Source: JADJPO01 sp963724535 (GTDB lineage Bacteria; Actinomycetota; Actinomycetes; Actinomycetales; Kineosporiaceae). Taken from it: 64,000 nt of DNA. The notes under the pieces were generated by a model. The model was not told the DNA's origin, did not search any database, and saw only the letters and a list, made by a program, of their open reading frames with translations. The DNA lies in the NCBI GenBank assembly GCA_963724535.1, contig CAVRVD010000017.1, positions 310,001 through 374,000 on the forward strand, in the 5' to 3' direction. Within the stretch, counting starts at the first letter, position 1. The number at the start of each line of letters is the position of its first letter. Below, in pieces: positions 1 through 8,311 of this stretch. The position numbers were made by a program, and so were the translations under genes.

Positions 1-222
1 CAGCATCAGCACCTGCACGTGGTAGAGCAGCTGGGAGATCTCCTCGGCGGCCCGGTCCGGACCCTCGTGCTCGGCGGCCATCCAGGCCTCGGCGGCCTCT
101 TCGAGGACCTTCTTGCCGATCGCATGCACACCGGCGTCCAGCGCCACGACGGTGCCCGAGCCCTCGGGCCGGGTCTGCGCCTTCTCGGCGAGCTCGGCGA
201 ACAGGGCCTCGAACGTCTTCAC
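1..222 (-). CDS. hisE: Phosphoribosyl-ATP pyrophosphatase HisE (3' end outside window)
   Basis: The reverse strand from a GTG at 222 reads 74 residues beginning VKTFEALFAELAEKAQ, with the HisE helix pattern KVLEEAAEAWMAA and EEISQLLYHVQVLML; the rest lies off the left edge. HisE hydrolyses phosphoribosyl-ATP to phosphoribosyl-AMP, the second step of histidine synthesis, in the cytoplasm. The GTG start overlaps the ribH stop by four bases (GTGA), so translation is probably coupled to ribH, making histidine synthesis part of the riboflavin transcript. hisG would be expected next, outside the window. Confidence 0.93.
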   Translation of the reverse strand, partial: MKTFEALFAELAEKAQTRPEGSGTVVALDAGVHAIGKKVLEEAAEAWMAAEHEGPDRAAEEISQLLYHVQVLML

Positions 223-725
223 GGCCTCAAGGCTAGGCCCTGGCTCGGAGGGCTCGGCACGCCGGCCAGAGCCACCGCGGTCGCCACCGCGGCACAGGCC
301 GCCTCATGGCCCTTGTCCTCGCGCGAGCCGGGCAGCCCGGCCCGATCCCTGGCCTGCTCGTCGGAGTCGCAGGTGAGCACCCCGAACCCGACCGGGACGC
401 CGCTGGCCGCGGCGATCTGGGTCAGCCCGTCGGTGGCGGCCCGACAGACGTAGTCGAAGTGCGGGGTGCCGCCGCGGATCACCACTCCCAGCGCCACCAC
501 CGCGTCCACGGTGCCGCTGGCGACCAACCGGGAGGCGGCCACCGGCAGCTCGAAGCTGCCCGGAACGGCAACCTCGACCACCTCGGTGACGGCGGCGTCG
601 GCCAGCGCCCGCCGGGCCCCGGCGACCAGCCCGGCCATCACCTCGGCATGCCAGGAGGCGTGCACCAGCCCCACCCGCAGCCCACGGCCGTCGACCGCCA
701 CCGACGGTGCGCCCTGTCCGCTCAT
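219..725 (-). CDS. ribH: 6,7-dimethyl-8-ribityllumazine synthase
   Basis: A 168-residue protein with the lumazine synthase landmarks: VPGSFELP (about 54-61), the ALGVVIRGGTPHFDYV substrate and phosphate loop (about 78-93) and GFGVLTCD (113-120). RibH condenses 5-amino-6-ribitylamino-uracil with dihydroxybutanone phosphate to form the precursor that RibE dismutates. It sits 13 bases after ribBA and overlaps hisE by four bases. Length is normal for the icosahedral cytoplasmic enzyme; the last dozen residues (PSPPSQGLALRP) are a disordered tail. Confidence 0.97.
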   Translation of the reverse strand: MSGQGAPSVAVDGRGLRVGLVHASWHAEVMAGLVAGARRALADAAVTEVVEVAVPGSFELPVAASRLVASGTVDAVVALGVVIRGGTPHFDYVCRAATDGLTQIAAASGVPVGFGVLTCDSDEQARDRAGLPGSREDKGHEAACAAVATAVALAGVPSPPSQGLALRP

Positions 726-738
726 CGATGTCCCCTCC

Positions 739-1998
739 TCATAGCTGGTGGCCCAGCAGATCGCGCTTGGCGCGCAGGTAGGCCCCGTTGTACTCCGACT
801 CCCCCACCACCAGCGGCACCCGTTCGGCCACCTCGATCCCGAACCGGGTCAACGCGGCCACCTTGTCCGGGTTGTTGGTGAGCAGGCGCAGGCGACGCAG
901 ACCCAAGTCGGACAGCGCGGCGGCCGCCGCCCCGTACTCGCGGGCGTCGACCGGCAGCCCCTGGCTGAGGTTGGCCGCGACGGTGTCCAGCCCGCCGTCC
1001 TGCAGCTCGTAGGCGGCCAGCTTGGCCAACAGGCCGATCCCGCGGCCCTCGTGCCCGCCGAGGTAGACAACGGCGCCGCCCTGCTCGGCGACCAGCTGCA
1101 ACGCGGTGTCCAGCTGCGGGCCACAGTCGCAGCGCAGCGAGCCGAGCGCATCGCCGGTCAGGCACTCCGAGTGCACCCGCACCAACGGGTCCCTCGACGT
1201 CCCGTTCCGGCTCTGCCCCTCGTGGAGCAGGACGACGTGCTCGGCAGCGGTGTGCCGGTCGCGGTAGCCGACGGCCCGGAAGATGCCGTGCCGGGTCGGC
1301 AGCCGGGTGGTGGCGACCCGTTCGACCCGGTGCTCAATGCGTTCCTCGCCGCGCCAGCGGCGGTAGGCGATCAAGTCCTCGATGGAGATCAACGGCAGGC
1401 CGTGGTCGTCGGCGAGGCGGCGCAGCGCGGGAAGGCGCATCAGGGTCCCGTCGTCCTCGACGACCTCGGTGATCACGCCCACCGGGGAAAGGTCGGCCAA
1501 CCGGCACAGGTCCACGGCGGCCTCGGTGTGCCCGGCCCGCTCGAGCACCCCACCGGACCGGGCCCGCAGCGGGAACAGGTGCCCGGGCCGGATCACGTCC
1601 TTCGGTCCCGAGGCGGGATCGGCGAGTACGCGGGCAGTGCGGGACCGGTCGGCGGCGCTGATCCCGGTGCCGACCCCGGAGGCCGCGTCCACCGAGACCG
1701 TGTAGGCGGTGCGCCGGGGGTCCTCGTTGTCGGTGACCATCGGGGGCAGGCGCAGCCGATCGGCCCACGGTTCGGGCATCGGCACGCAGAGCAGCCCGGA
1801 GCCGTACCGGACCGCCCAAGCCACCCACTGCTCGCTGGCGTGCTCGGCGGCCAGGATCACGTCGCCCTCGTTCTCCCGGTCCTCGTCGTCGACGACCAGC
1901 ACCGGCAGCGCACGGCGCAGGGCGGCCACGGCGTCCGGGATGCCGTCCAGGCGCACCAGGTCGGTCACGGCCGGCTCACTGATCGGGTCACCACTCAT
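739..1998 (-). CDS. ribBA: Bifunctional DHBP synthase / GTP cyclohydrolase II
   Basis: A 419-residue fusion. The N-terminal half is 3,4-dihydroxy-2-butanone 4-phosphate synthase with the acidic loop EDRENEGD (39-46); the C-terminal half is GTP cyclohydrolase II with zinc ligands CLTGDALGSLRCDC. Together they make both early precursors of riboflavin. The start is the ATG at 1998, which overlaps the ribM stop (ATGA); the frame stays open further upstream but only as a shadow of ribM. Fused RibBA is usual in actinobacteria. Confidence 0.97.
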   Translation of the reverse strand: MSGDPISEPAVTDLVRLDGIPDAVAALRRALPVLVVDDEDRENEGDVILAAEHASEQWVAWAVRYGSGLLCVPMPEPWADRLRLPPMVTDNEDPRRTAYTVSVDAASGVGTGISAADRSRTARVLADPASGPKDVIRPGHLFPLRARSGGVLERAGHTEAAVDLCRLADLSPVGVITEVVEDDGTLMRLPALRRLADDHGLPLISIEDLIAYRRWRGEERIEHRVERVATTRLPTRHGIFRAVGYRDRHTAAEHVVLLHEGQSRNGTSRDPLVRVHSECLTGDALGSLRCDCGPQLDTALQLVAEQGGAVVYLGGHEGRGIGLLAKLAAYELQDGGLDTVAANLSQGLPVDAREYGAAAAALSDLGLRRLRLLTNNPDKVAALTRFGIEVAERVPLVVGESEYNGAYLRAKRDLLGHQL

Positions 1999-2717
1999 CG
2001 GGTCACCAGCTCGGGCTCGGACCGCTCGGGCCGGCGGGACAGCCGCAACCAGACGGTGAAGCCCCAGATCACGAACGCGCCGTAGACCAGGTAGAGCAGA
2101 GCCGATGGGTACAGCTGGGCCCGCAGCAGCAGCGGCACGCCCACCACGTCCACGGCGAGCCAGATCAGCCAGAAGTCGACCCAGCCCCGGGCCATCGAGT
2201 ACATGGCGAGCACCGACCCGGTGAAGATCCAGGCGTCGGCCCAGACCGGCTCGAAGGAGCCCAGCGCCCGGAACACCGGGGTCAGCACGGCGACCCCGAC
2301 ACCGGCGACGAGAAGCAGCCCGGCCCGCTCGTGCCAGGTCGCCCACCGCGGCTGGACGGCGCCGTCGTCCCGGTCGTGACCGGACCGCGCCCGCCGGGCG
2401 GCCCGCGCGGTGCGCCAGCTCCACCACCCGTAGCAGGCGACGATCACGAACATCACCTGCCGGCCGGCCTGACCGAGCAGGTTGGTGCCCTGCGGGGTAT
2501 TGAACGCCGCACCGAGGAACACGGTGAACAGCAGCACGTTGCCGACGATCCCGACCGGCCAGGCCCAGATCCGGCGGCGCATCCCGCCGATCGCGCTGGC
2601 CAGGCCGAAGGCGTTGCCGACGATCTCCCGCCACAGGATGTGGTACTGCCCGATGGTCAGCTGGGCGTCCAGCAGCTGGGTCAGCAGGTCGCTCCGGGCG
2701 ACCGGATCGGCGCTCAC
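1995..2717 (-). CDS. ribM: PnuC-family flavin transporter RibM (PnuX)
   Basis: A 240-residue membrane protein of the PnuC family, with hydrophobic segments around 28-75, 88-100, 132-150, 165-200 and 205-228 and tryptophan-rich motifs (WAWPVGIVGN, YGWWSWR). In Corynebacterium and Streptomyces the family member inside riboflavin clusters (PnuX/RibM) takes up riboflavin and analogues; position here, between ribE and ribBA under an FMN riboswitch, favours that over nicotinamide riboside transport. GTG start overlaps the ribE stop by four bases and its stop overlaps ribBA by four. Substrate is inferred from context. Confidence 0.87.
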   Translation of the reverse strand: MSADPVARSDLLTQLLDAQLTIGQYHILWREIVGNAFGLASAIGGMRRRIWAWPVGIVGNVLLFTVFLGAAFNTPQGTNLLGQAGRQVMFVIVACYGWWSWRTARAARRARSGHDRDDGAVQPRWATWHERAGLLLVAGVGVAVLTPVFRALGSFEPVWADAWIFTGSVLAMYSMARGWVDFWLIWLAVDVVGVPLLLRAQLYPSALLYLVYGAFVIWGFTVWLRLSRRPERSEPELVTR

Positions 2718-3334
2718 GGTAGCGCCTTCTCGACGGCCGGCCCCACCAGCCGGGCGACGTACTTGGCGAGCACGTCGACCTCGACGTTGACCGACTCGCC
2801 GACCGCTCGGCCGCCCAGCGTGGTGTCGGTGAGGGTCTGCGGGATGAGGCTGACCGTGAAGCCGGCCGGGTCGTCGGCCACCTCGACGACGGTCAGCGAC
2901 ACCCCGTCGACGGCGACCGAGCCCTTCTCCACCAGGTAGCGGACCAGGTCTGGCGGGCAGCCGATCCGGACCACCTCCCAGTTCTCACCGGGCCGGCGCT
3001 CCAGCACGGTCCCGACGCCGTCGACGTGCCCCTGCACGATGTGCCCACCGAGCCGACCCCCGGCGGCGACCGGACGCTCCAGGTTGACCGGGGCGCCGGG
3101 CCCCAGCACGCCCAGGCTGGTGCGGCGCAGGGTCTCGGCCATCACGTCGGCGACGAACGTGCCGTCCGGGCCGGGTGGGGCGGTCACTGTCAGGCAGACC
3201 CCGTTGACGGCGATCGACGCACCCACCGCGGCGTCGGCGGTCACCACCGGCCCGCGCACGGTGATCCGGGCCGAGTCGGTGCCGTGCCTGAGCTCGACGA
3301 CCTCGCCGAGCTCCTCGACGATTCCGGTGAACAT
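2714..3334 (-). CDS. ribE: Riboflavin synthase alpha chain
   Basis: A 206-residue protein starting MFTGIVEELG, the nearly invariant N-terminus of riboflavin synthase. Two repeated barrel domains are visible, each with an NGVCLTV / DGVSLTV motif (about 44-50 and 143-149). It dismutates two 6,7-dimethyl-8-ribityllumazine molecules to riboflavin and the RibH substrate. It follows ribD with no gap (the ribD stop is directly adjacent to the ATG) and overlaps ribM. Confidence 0.97.
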   Translation of the reverse strand: MFTGIVEELGEVVELRHGTDSARITVRGPVVTADAAVGASIAVNGVCLTVTAPPGPDGTFVADVMAETLRRTSLGVLGPGAPVNLERPVAAGGRLGGHIVQGHVDGVGTVLERRPGENWEVVRIGCPPDLVRYLVEKGSVAVDGVSLTVVEVADDPAGFTVSLIPQTLTDTTLGGRAVGESVNVEVDVLAKYVARLVGPAVEKALP

Positions 3335-4492
3335 CTACTGACTCCCGCTCTGCTGTGGACTGGGGTACTGCTCGGGACTGGGGTACTGCTCGGGACTGAG
3401 GTGCCGCGCTGGACGGGCCGTGACCAGGACGTCGTCCCCGATCACCTCGACCCCGACCGGACGCAGCCGGACCGTGTCGGCGATCGTGCTCACGCCCAGG
3501 TCGGCGACGGCGGCCGGCCCGGCGCCGAGCAGGGCCGGGGCGAGGTAGGCGAGCACCTCATCGACCAGCCCGGCCCGCCAGAAGGCGCCGGCCAGGGTCG
3601 GTCCGCCCTCGAGCCAGACGGTGCGCACCTCGCGCTCGAACAGCTCGGTCAGGACGACGGTCAGGTTCCGGGTGCGGAACCGGACGGCGGGCTGCGCGCC
3701 GTCCGTGGCGGTCAGCACCCGGGCCGTCGCAGGCAGGTCACGTTCTCCGACCACGACCCGAAGGGGTTGCCGAACAACGGCTTCGACGGGTTCGGTGGCC
3801 CCGTCGACCGGCGACGCCGATCCGAGGCGGACGGTCAGCAGGGGGTCGTCGGTGAGCACGGTACCGGTGCCGACCACGATCGCGTCGACCTCGGCCCGGC
3901 GGCGATGGACGTCGCGCCGGGCCGGTTCCCCGGTGATCCAGCGGCTGGTGCCGTCCGCGGCCGCGCTGCGCCCGTCCAGCGTTGCCGCGAACTTCCAGAC
4001 CACATGCGGTCGACCGAGCCGGACGGCGTTCAGCCAGCGCCGGTTGAGCTCCTCGCAGTCGTCCGCCAGGACACCGGTGACCACCTCGACGCCGGCCCGA
4101 CGCAGCCGATCCAGACCGCCCGTGGCGATCGGGTTCGGGTCTGCGGAGCCGACGACGACCCGGGCGACGCCGGCGTCGAGAAGGGCCTGGACGCACGGCG
4201 GGGTGCGGCCGGTGTGTGCGCACGGTTCGAGGGTGACCACCGCCGTCCCCCCGGCGGCGGCGCCTGCGGCGGCCACCAGGGCGCCGACCTCGGCGTGCGG
4301 GGTGCCGGCGCCGCGGTGCCATCCCTCGCCGACGCGCGCCCCGCCGGCGTCGAGGACGACACAGCCGACCCGTGGGTTGGGGCCACGCACCGGTCCGCGG
4401 GCGGCGAGGTCCAGGGCCCGCCGCATGGCTGCGTCCAGCGCCGCGCCCACGTCGTGCCCGGTGCTGGTCGCGGTGGTCCTCGCGGTGGTCAA
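3335..4492 (-). CDS. ribD: Bifunctional pyrimidine deaminase / reductase RibD
   Basis: 385 residues. The N-terminal cytidine-deaminase-like domain has zinc ligands HAEVGAL and PCAHTGRTPPC; the C-terminal reductase domain contains GTSRWITGE and EGGPTLAGAF. RibD deaminates and then reduces the GTP cyclohydrolase II product. I chose the TTG at 4492 because it follows AGGAGG at a five-base spacing; the frame remains open upstream but runs into the riboswitch. The C-terminus carries a duplicated SPEQYP motif from an 18-bp repeat. First gene of the FMN-riboswitch-controlled rib operon. Confidence 0.94.
   Translation of the reverse strand: MTTARTTATSTGHDVGAALDAAMRRALDLAARGPVRGPNPRVGCVVLDAGGARVGEGWHRGAGTPHAEVGALVAAAGAAAGGTAVVTLEPCAHTGRTPPCVQALLDAGVARVVVGSADPNPIATGGLDRLRRAGVEVVTGVLADDCEELNRRWLNAVRLGRPHVVWKFAATLDGRSAAADGTSRWITGEPARRDVHRRRAEVDAIVVGTGTVLTDDPLLTVRLGSASPVDGATEPVEAVVRQPLRVVVGERDLPATARVLTATDGAQPAVRFRTRNLTVVLTELFEREVRTVWLEGGPTLAGAFWRAGLVDEVLAYLAPALLGAGPAAVADLGVSTIADTVRLRPVGVEVIGDDVLVTARPARHLSPEQYPSPEQYPSPQQSGSQ
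3358..3401 (-). repeat. 18-bp tandem repeat in ribD 3' end
   Basis: Unit gactggggtactgctcgg occurs at 3358-3375 and again exactly at 3376-3393, with a partial third copy. It encodes the repeated SPEQYP tail of RibD, outside the conserved reductase fold. Confidence 0.85.
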
Positions 4493-4848
4493 CTGACCCT
4501 CCTGCCGGCGCGGCGAGTGCCGCGGGCTCCGGGTCGACAGACGGCGAGCGAGACCGGCGGCGCCCATCGGGCGGACCGGACTGCTCGGCCGGCGTGCACC
4601 TCCCATCCGGACTCTCACCGTCGGTCCTGGAGTTCCACCAGGTCAACCGATCGCTGGCTGCGATCGGGTCGCGGACTGTCACCGCCGGTTCGGACTTTCA
4701 CCGACCCCGGAGCACGCTGCGTTGGTGTGCTGGCTGCCGTACACGCCTTGGTACGGCTTGCCGAACATCCCTTGCCAGCCCAGTATGCACCTCCGTCGTC
4801 GTCGGCGCCGGGCCAGGAGTCCGGGGCCGAGTGGGACGGCCGGGTGGG
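4493..4848 (-). other. Leader region between rpe and ribD
   Basis: These 356 bases hold no credible gene. The FMN riboswitch fills 4593-4716. The 100 bases between aptamer and ribD are GC-rich with several self-complementary runs around the ribD AGGAGG and could form the expression platform. Upstream of the aptamer (4717-4848) I could not assign a promoter with confidence. Confidence 0.7.
4593..4716 (-). promoter_or_regulatory. FMN riboswitch (RFN element)
   Basis: On the minus strand the conserved RFN blocks are present in order: GGTCGGTGAAAGTCC, GAACCGGCGGTGACAGTCCG, CTGGTGGAACTCCAG, and GACGGTGAGAGTCCGGATGGGAGG. The ends GTGCTCC (4715-4709) and GGTGCAC (4600-4594) pair as helix P1. It lies about 100 bases ahead of the ribD start, between rpe and ribD. 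FMN binding should lower expression of ribD-ribE-ribM-ribBA-ribH and, by read-through, hisE. No clear U-run terminator is seen, so translational or Rho-linked control is more likely; that part is inference. Confidence 0.96.
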
Positions 4849-5526
4849 TCAGCCGGACGCCGGAGCGCCGCAGGCGGCGGTGGCCAGGCCGCGCAGGGTC
4901 TCGATCCGGTCGGCGGCATCGCTCGCGCCGTAGACCGCCGAGCCGGCGACGAACACATCTGCCCCGGCCCGGGCGCAGGCCTCGATGGTGTCTGGGCCGA
5001 CTCCGCCATCCACCTGGACCCAGACGTCCAGGCCGGAGGCGGCGATCGCGTCCCGAGCGCGGCGGACCTTCGGCAGGCAGGCGTCGAGGAACTCCTGGCC
5101 GCCGAAGCCGGGCTCGACCGTCATCACCAGGAGCATGTCGAACTCGCCGAGCAGCTCCAGGTAGCCCTCGATCGGGGTGGCCGGTCGGACGGCGAGGCCG
5201 GCCCGGACACCGGCCTGGCGCAGCCGCCGGGCCAGCCGGATCGGCGCGGCGGCCGCCTCGGCGTGGAAGGTGACGCTGCTCGCCCCGGCCTCGGCGTAGT
5301 CGGTGGCCCACCGGTCCGGGTCGGTGATCATCAGGTGGCAGTCCAGAGGCAGCGGGCTGACCTCGGCCATGGCCTCGACCACCGGCAGGCCGACGGTCAG
5401 GTTGGGCACGAAGTGGTTGTCCATCACGTCGACGTGCGCCCAGTCGGCGCCGGCGATCCGCTGCAGCTCCTCGCCGAGTCGGGTGTAGTCGGCGGACAGC
5501 AGGGACGGGGCGATCTGGATTCCCAT
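4849..5526 (-). CDS. rpe: Ribulose-phosphate 3-epimerase
   Basis: A 225-residue TIM-barrel enzyme. Signature strings are APSLLSADYTRLGEEL (6-21), HVDVMDNHFVPNLTVG with metal ligands, MTVEPGFGGQEF and VDGGVGPDT, all as in Rpe. It interconverts ribulose 5-phosphate and xylulose 5-phosphate in the pentose phosphate pathway; ribulose 5-phosphate is also the substrate of the RibB half of RibBA downstream. It lies between the unknown gene at 5575-6720 and the riboswitch. Confidence 0.97.
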   Translation of the reverse strand: MGIQIAPSLLSADYTRLGEELQRIAGADWAHVDVMDNHFVPNLTVGLPVVEAMAEVSPLPLDCHLMITDPDRWATDYAEAGASSVTFHAEAAAAPIRLARRLRQAGVRAGLAVRPATPIEGYLELLGEFDMLLVMTVEPGFGGQEFLDACLPKVRRARDAIAASGLDVWVQVDGGVGPDTIEACARAGADVFVAGSAVYGASDAADRIETLRGLATAACGAPASG

Positions 5527-5556
5527 GACGAAGCTCCTGTGCCTGCTCTGCGACGG

Positions 5557-5582
5557 CTACTCAGCGACAACTACTCAGCGAC
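5557..5582. repeat. 12-bp direct repeat over the stop of the unknown gene
   Basis: CTACTCAGCGAC occurs at 5557-5568 and exactly again at 5571-5582. The right copy contains the stop codon region of the gene ending at 5575. It looks like a small local duplication. Confidence 0.8.
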
Positions 5583-6720
5583 GCCGGCCATGGCCGTCGT
5601 CGCCGCTGGCCCAGCGCTCCCAGGCGGTCAGCCAGACCGACTCGGTCGCCGAGAACTCCCGGTGCCGCTCCCGGGCGAGGGCGGCGTCGTCCGGCAGCGG
5701 GGTCGTGGTGAGCGTCCAGACCCGACCCCACCACTCCTGCGCCCGACGGCTCGGCACGTCGGAGTCGAACACCGTGTACCGGGCCATCTCCTCGATGGCG
5801 CGCACGACGAGCGCGCGGTCGCTGAACCAAGACGCGCGCTCGGCCAGGTGCAGGGCCTGGTTCACCATCGCCGCCACGGCGGCCTCGGCCTCCGGCGCGT
5901 CCTGCTTGGCGTAGTGCACCTGGGTGCGCACCGCCGCGTCCCAGCGCTGCCCCTGCTCGGGACTGCCCTGACCGGGGCCGACGATGCCGAGGTCCGGGGT
6001 GTCCCGGCCGGCCGGTTCCTCGAGCCGCACGTTCAGCCAGCTCCGGACCAACGCGATGTGCGCGTCCAGCCCGTGCGCGGGCACCTCGGAGTCGACCTGG
6101 TCGGGAGTCATGAAGGCGGCCGCCGCCATCGCCTTGAGCTGGTGCTCCTCCCAGGCGTTGACGTAGGGGCGCAGATCGGCGATCTCGCTGAGCTGCAGGG
6201 TGCCCGGGTCCACGCCGCGGGCCAACACCGTGACCACCCGGCCGGGCGAGGTGGTGATGTGGGCCGCCCACAGCCGGCCCTGGCGGCGCAGGTGCGCCGG
6301 CACCGGCAGGCCCTCGACCACGATCAGGCCGTCGGCCTCCATCGGGATGTTGAGCCGCAGGCCGCCGGCCGGGGTGAGCTCGGGGGCCGTGGGCGGATCC
6401 TGGGTGACCTCCTCGCCGAGTCGGGTCGCCTCGGCGGCGATCAGGTCGGCCAGATCGTCGAGCGGGCGTTCCGGCGGGCCGGAGATGGTGAGCACGAAAC
6501 GGCCGGCCGAGCCCAGCGCGTCGCCGTAGCCGAGCAGGAGGCGGTTCACCTGGCCGCCGGAGTCGACGACGTCGACCAGCCGGGACGGGGTCAGCGCCGG
6601 GTGGGACAGCCCCATCACCGCGAACGGCACCGGCTGGCGCAGCAGCCGGCGCACGTGGTCGACGAAGGCGGCACGCGCGATCGCGTCCTCGGTCCCGCCG
6701 GGCCCGTCGGCGATGGTCAT
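5575..6720 (-). CDS. Conserved-looking protein of unknown function
   Basis: I do not recognise this 381-residue protein. It is soluble by eye (no long hydrophobic runs), acidic, with no signal peptide. A beta-rich half (about 30-180, including GRFVLTISG, LRLNIPMEADGLIVVEGLPVP, HITTSPGRVVTVLARG) is followed by a helix- and tryptophan-rich half (about 185-381, with YVNAWEEHQLKAMAAAAFMT, QEWWGRVWTLTT, ESVWLTAWERWAS). Codon use matches its neighbours, so it is a real gene. It lies between rsmB and rpe in the same direction, with gaps of 70 and 48 bases. No function can be given. Confidence 0.8.
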   Translation of the reverse strand: MTIADGPGGTEDAIARAAFVDHVRRLLRQPVPFAVMGLSHPALTPSRLVDVVDSGGQVNRLLLGYGDALGSAGRFVLTISGPPERPLDDLADLIAAEATRLGEEVTQDPPTAPELTPAGGLRLNIPMEADGLIVVEGLPVPAHLRRQGRLWAAHITTSPGRVVTVLARGVDPGTLQLSEIADLRPYVNAWEEHQLKAMAAAAFMTPDQVDSEVPAHGLDAHIALVRSWLNVRLEEPAGRDTPDLGIVGPGQGSPEQGQRWDAAVRTQVHYAKQDAPEAEAAVAAMVNQALHLAERASWFSDRALVVRAIEEMARYTVFDSDVPSRRAQEWWGRVWTLTTTPLPDDAALARERHREFSATESVWLTAWERWASGDDGHGRRR

Positions 6721-6790
6721 GTCCCGACCCTACCGTCCACCGACGCAGCCGGTTCGGGGCTCAGCCCTGCCCGACCGGACATCTGCCGGG

Positions 6791-8311
6791 TCACCCGGGT
6801 GGCCTGTTGGACCCGGCCGCCCCGGTGCGGCGCAGCAGGCAGAGGAACATCGCGTCGCAGCCGTCGATGTGTGGCCACAGCTGGGTCGGCCCACCGAGGC
6901 GGACGGCGGACGGGGCGCCCGCCGCGCAGCCGCGCAGCAGGTCACCGACCACCTGGTGGGTCTCGGCCGGGTGCGGCGAGCAGGTCACATAGGCGACCAC
7001 CCCGCCCGGGCGGGCCAGTTCCAGAGCGGCGCGCAGCAGGTCGCGTTGCAGTATGCCGAGGGCGCCGACGTCGGCCGGGCGGCGCCGCCAGCGCGCCTCC
7101 GGCCGCCGGCGCAGCGCACCCAGCCCGGTGCACGGAGCGTCGAGCAGCACCCGGTCGTAGCCGCCGGGGGCGAGAGCGGACAGCGCGGCGACGTCCCGAC
7201 CGTCCCCGGTGCGCAGCACCGCGGCGTCCGGATCGGCCAGCGCCGCCCGGACCAGGGCGGCGCGGTGCGGGGCCACCTCGTTGGCCACCGGCCTGGCCTG
7301 GACGGGCAGCTCGCCACGAAGGCGTCGCACGGCATGCAGCGCCGCCAGCAACGCGGTCTTGCCACCGGGCCCGGCGCACAGGTCCAACCAGAGCCCGCCG
7401 TCCGGGCCGTCCAGCGGGGCATCGGCCAGGTCGAGGGTGACCACCTGGCTGCCCTCGTCTTGGACCCGGGCCCGTCGCTCGGTGACCGCCGGCAACCGGG
7501 CCGGGTCGCCGCCGATCCGGACGGCGTACGGGCTGAGCGAGCCCGGCTCGATGCGAGGGGTCGAGCCCTGCGGCTGCGCACCGGCCTGTTCGACCAGCTC
7601 GGCCACCTCGCACAGGCCGGGTAGCGCGACCAGGGTGACTGCGGCCGGGGTGTTGTCGGCGACCAGCAGGTCCGCCAGCTCGCCGGGGTCTCGTCCGGCG
7701 GTGCGCAGGGCGTCGCGCAGGGCGCGCACGATCCACTCCGGGTGGGAGTGCACCAGGGCGAGCCGGGTGTCCTGCCCGGCGTCGTCCGGGACGATCCGGG
7801 CCAGCCAGCCGTCCCGATCGGTCTCGGCGACCCGCCGCAGGACCGCGTTGGCGAAGCCGGCCGCGCCCTGGCCGACCTCGGACCGGACCAGGTCGACGGT
7901 CGAGGCGACGGCGGCGTGGGCGGGCACCCGGGTGGCGAGCAGCTGATGGACGCCGAGCCGCAGCGCATCCAGCAGCGGCGGGTCGACCTGGTCCGGCGGC
8001 CGGTCGAGGCACTGGGCCAGGACGGCGTCATAGGTGCCGAGTCCGCGCAGGGTGCCGTAGCCGAGCTCGGTGGCGAATGCGGCGTCCCGACCGGTCAGCC
8101 CGGCCCGGCGCAGCCGGACCGGGAGCACCAGGTTGGCGTAGGCGTCGTCCTCGGCGACGGCACGCAGGGTCTGCCAGGCGACGAGGCGCACCGGGTCGAG
8201 CCGGGCCCTGGCCCGGTTGCGGGTCACCGGCCGCGGTCGGCGGTCCCGGTCGGAGTGGGACGACCTGGGTGAGCGGGGTGGCCGGGGCGGCTGCCGGTCC
8301 GGCGGGCTCAC
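6791..8311 (-). CDS. rsmB: 16S rRNA m5C967 methyltransferase RsmB (Sun)
   Basis: 506 residues: an arginine-rich leader, a NusB-like RNA-binding domain (about 30-170) and a SAM-dependent RNA cytosine methyltransferase domain with motif IV DAPCTGLGALRRRPEARW and catalytic TCS in YVTCSPHPAETHQVV; the SAM loop is DLCAGPGGKTALLAAL. The GTG at 8311 overlaps the fmt stop (GTGA); an open frame further upstream is a shadow of fmt. The enzyme methylates C967 of 16S rRNA. def-fmt-rsmB is a conserved bacterial translation cluster. Confidence 0.94.
   Translation of the reverse strand: MSPPDRQPPRPPRSPRSSHSDRDRRPRPVTRNRARARLDPVRLVAWQTLRAVAEDDAYANLVLPVRLRRAGLTGRDAAFATELGYGTLRGLGTYDAVLAQCLDRPPDQVDPPLLDALRLGVHQLLATRVPAHAAVASTVDLVRSEVGQGAAGFANAVLRRVAETDRDGWLARIVPDDAGQDTRLALVHSHPEWIVRALRDALRTAGRDPGELADLLVADNTPAAVTLVALPGLCEVAELVEQAGAQPQGSTPRIEPGSLSPYAVRIGGDPARLPAVTERRARVQDEGSQVVTLDLADAPLDGPDGGLWLDLCAGPGGKTALLAALHAVRRLRGELPVQARPVANEVAPHRAALVRAALADPDAAVLRTGDGRDVAALSALAPGGYDRVLLDAPCTGLGALRRRPEARWRRRPADVGALGILQRDLLRAALELARPGGVVAYVTCSPHPAETHQVVGDLLRGCAAGAPSAVRLGGPTQLWPHIDGCDAMFLCLLRRTGAAGSNRPPG

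Noticed and set aside
739..2634. 631-residue minus-strand frame covering ribBA and most of ribM
   Set aside because: Only the last 419 residues match RibBA; the front is ribM read in another frame. The ATG at 1998 with an ATGA overlap is the natural start.
4372..7440. Very long plus-strand frame opposite the riboswitch, rpe and the unknown gene
   Set aside because: Composition (Arg/Gly/Pro-rich) is that of antisense GC-rich DNA; rpe and the riboswitch on the other strand are certain.
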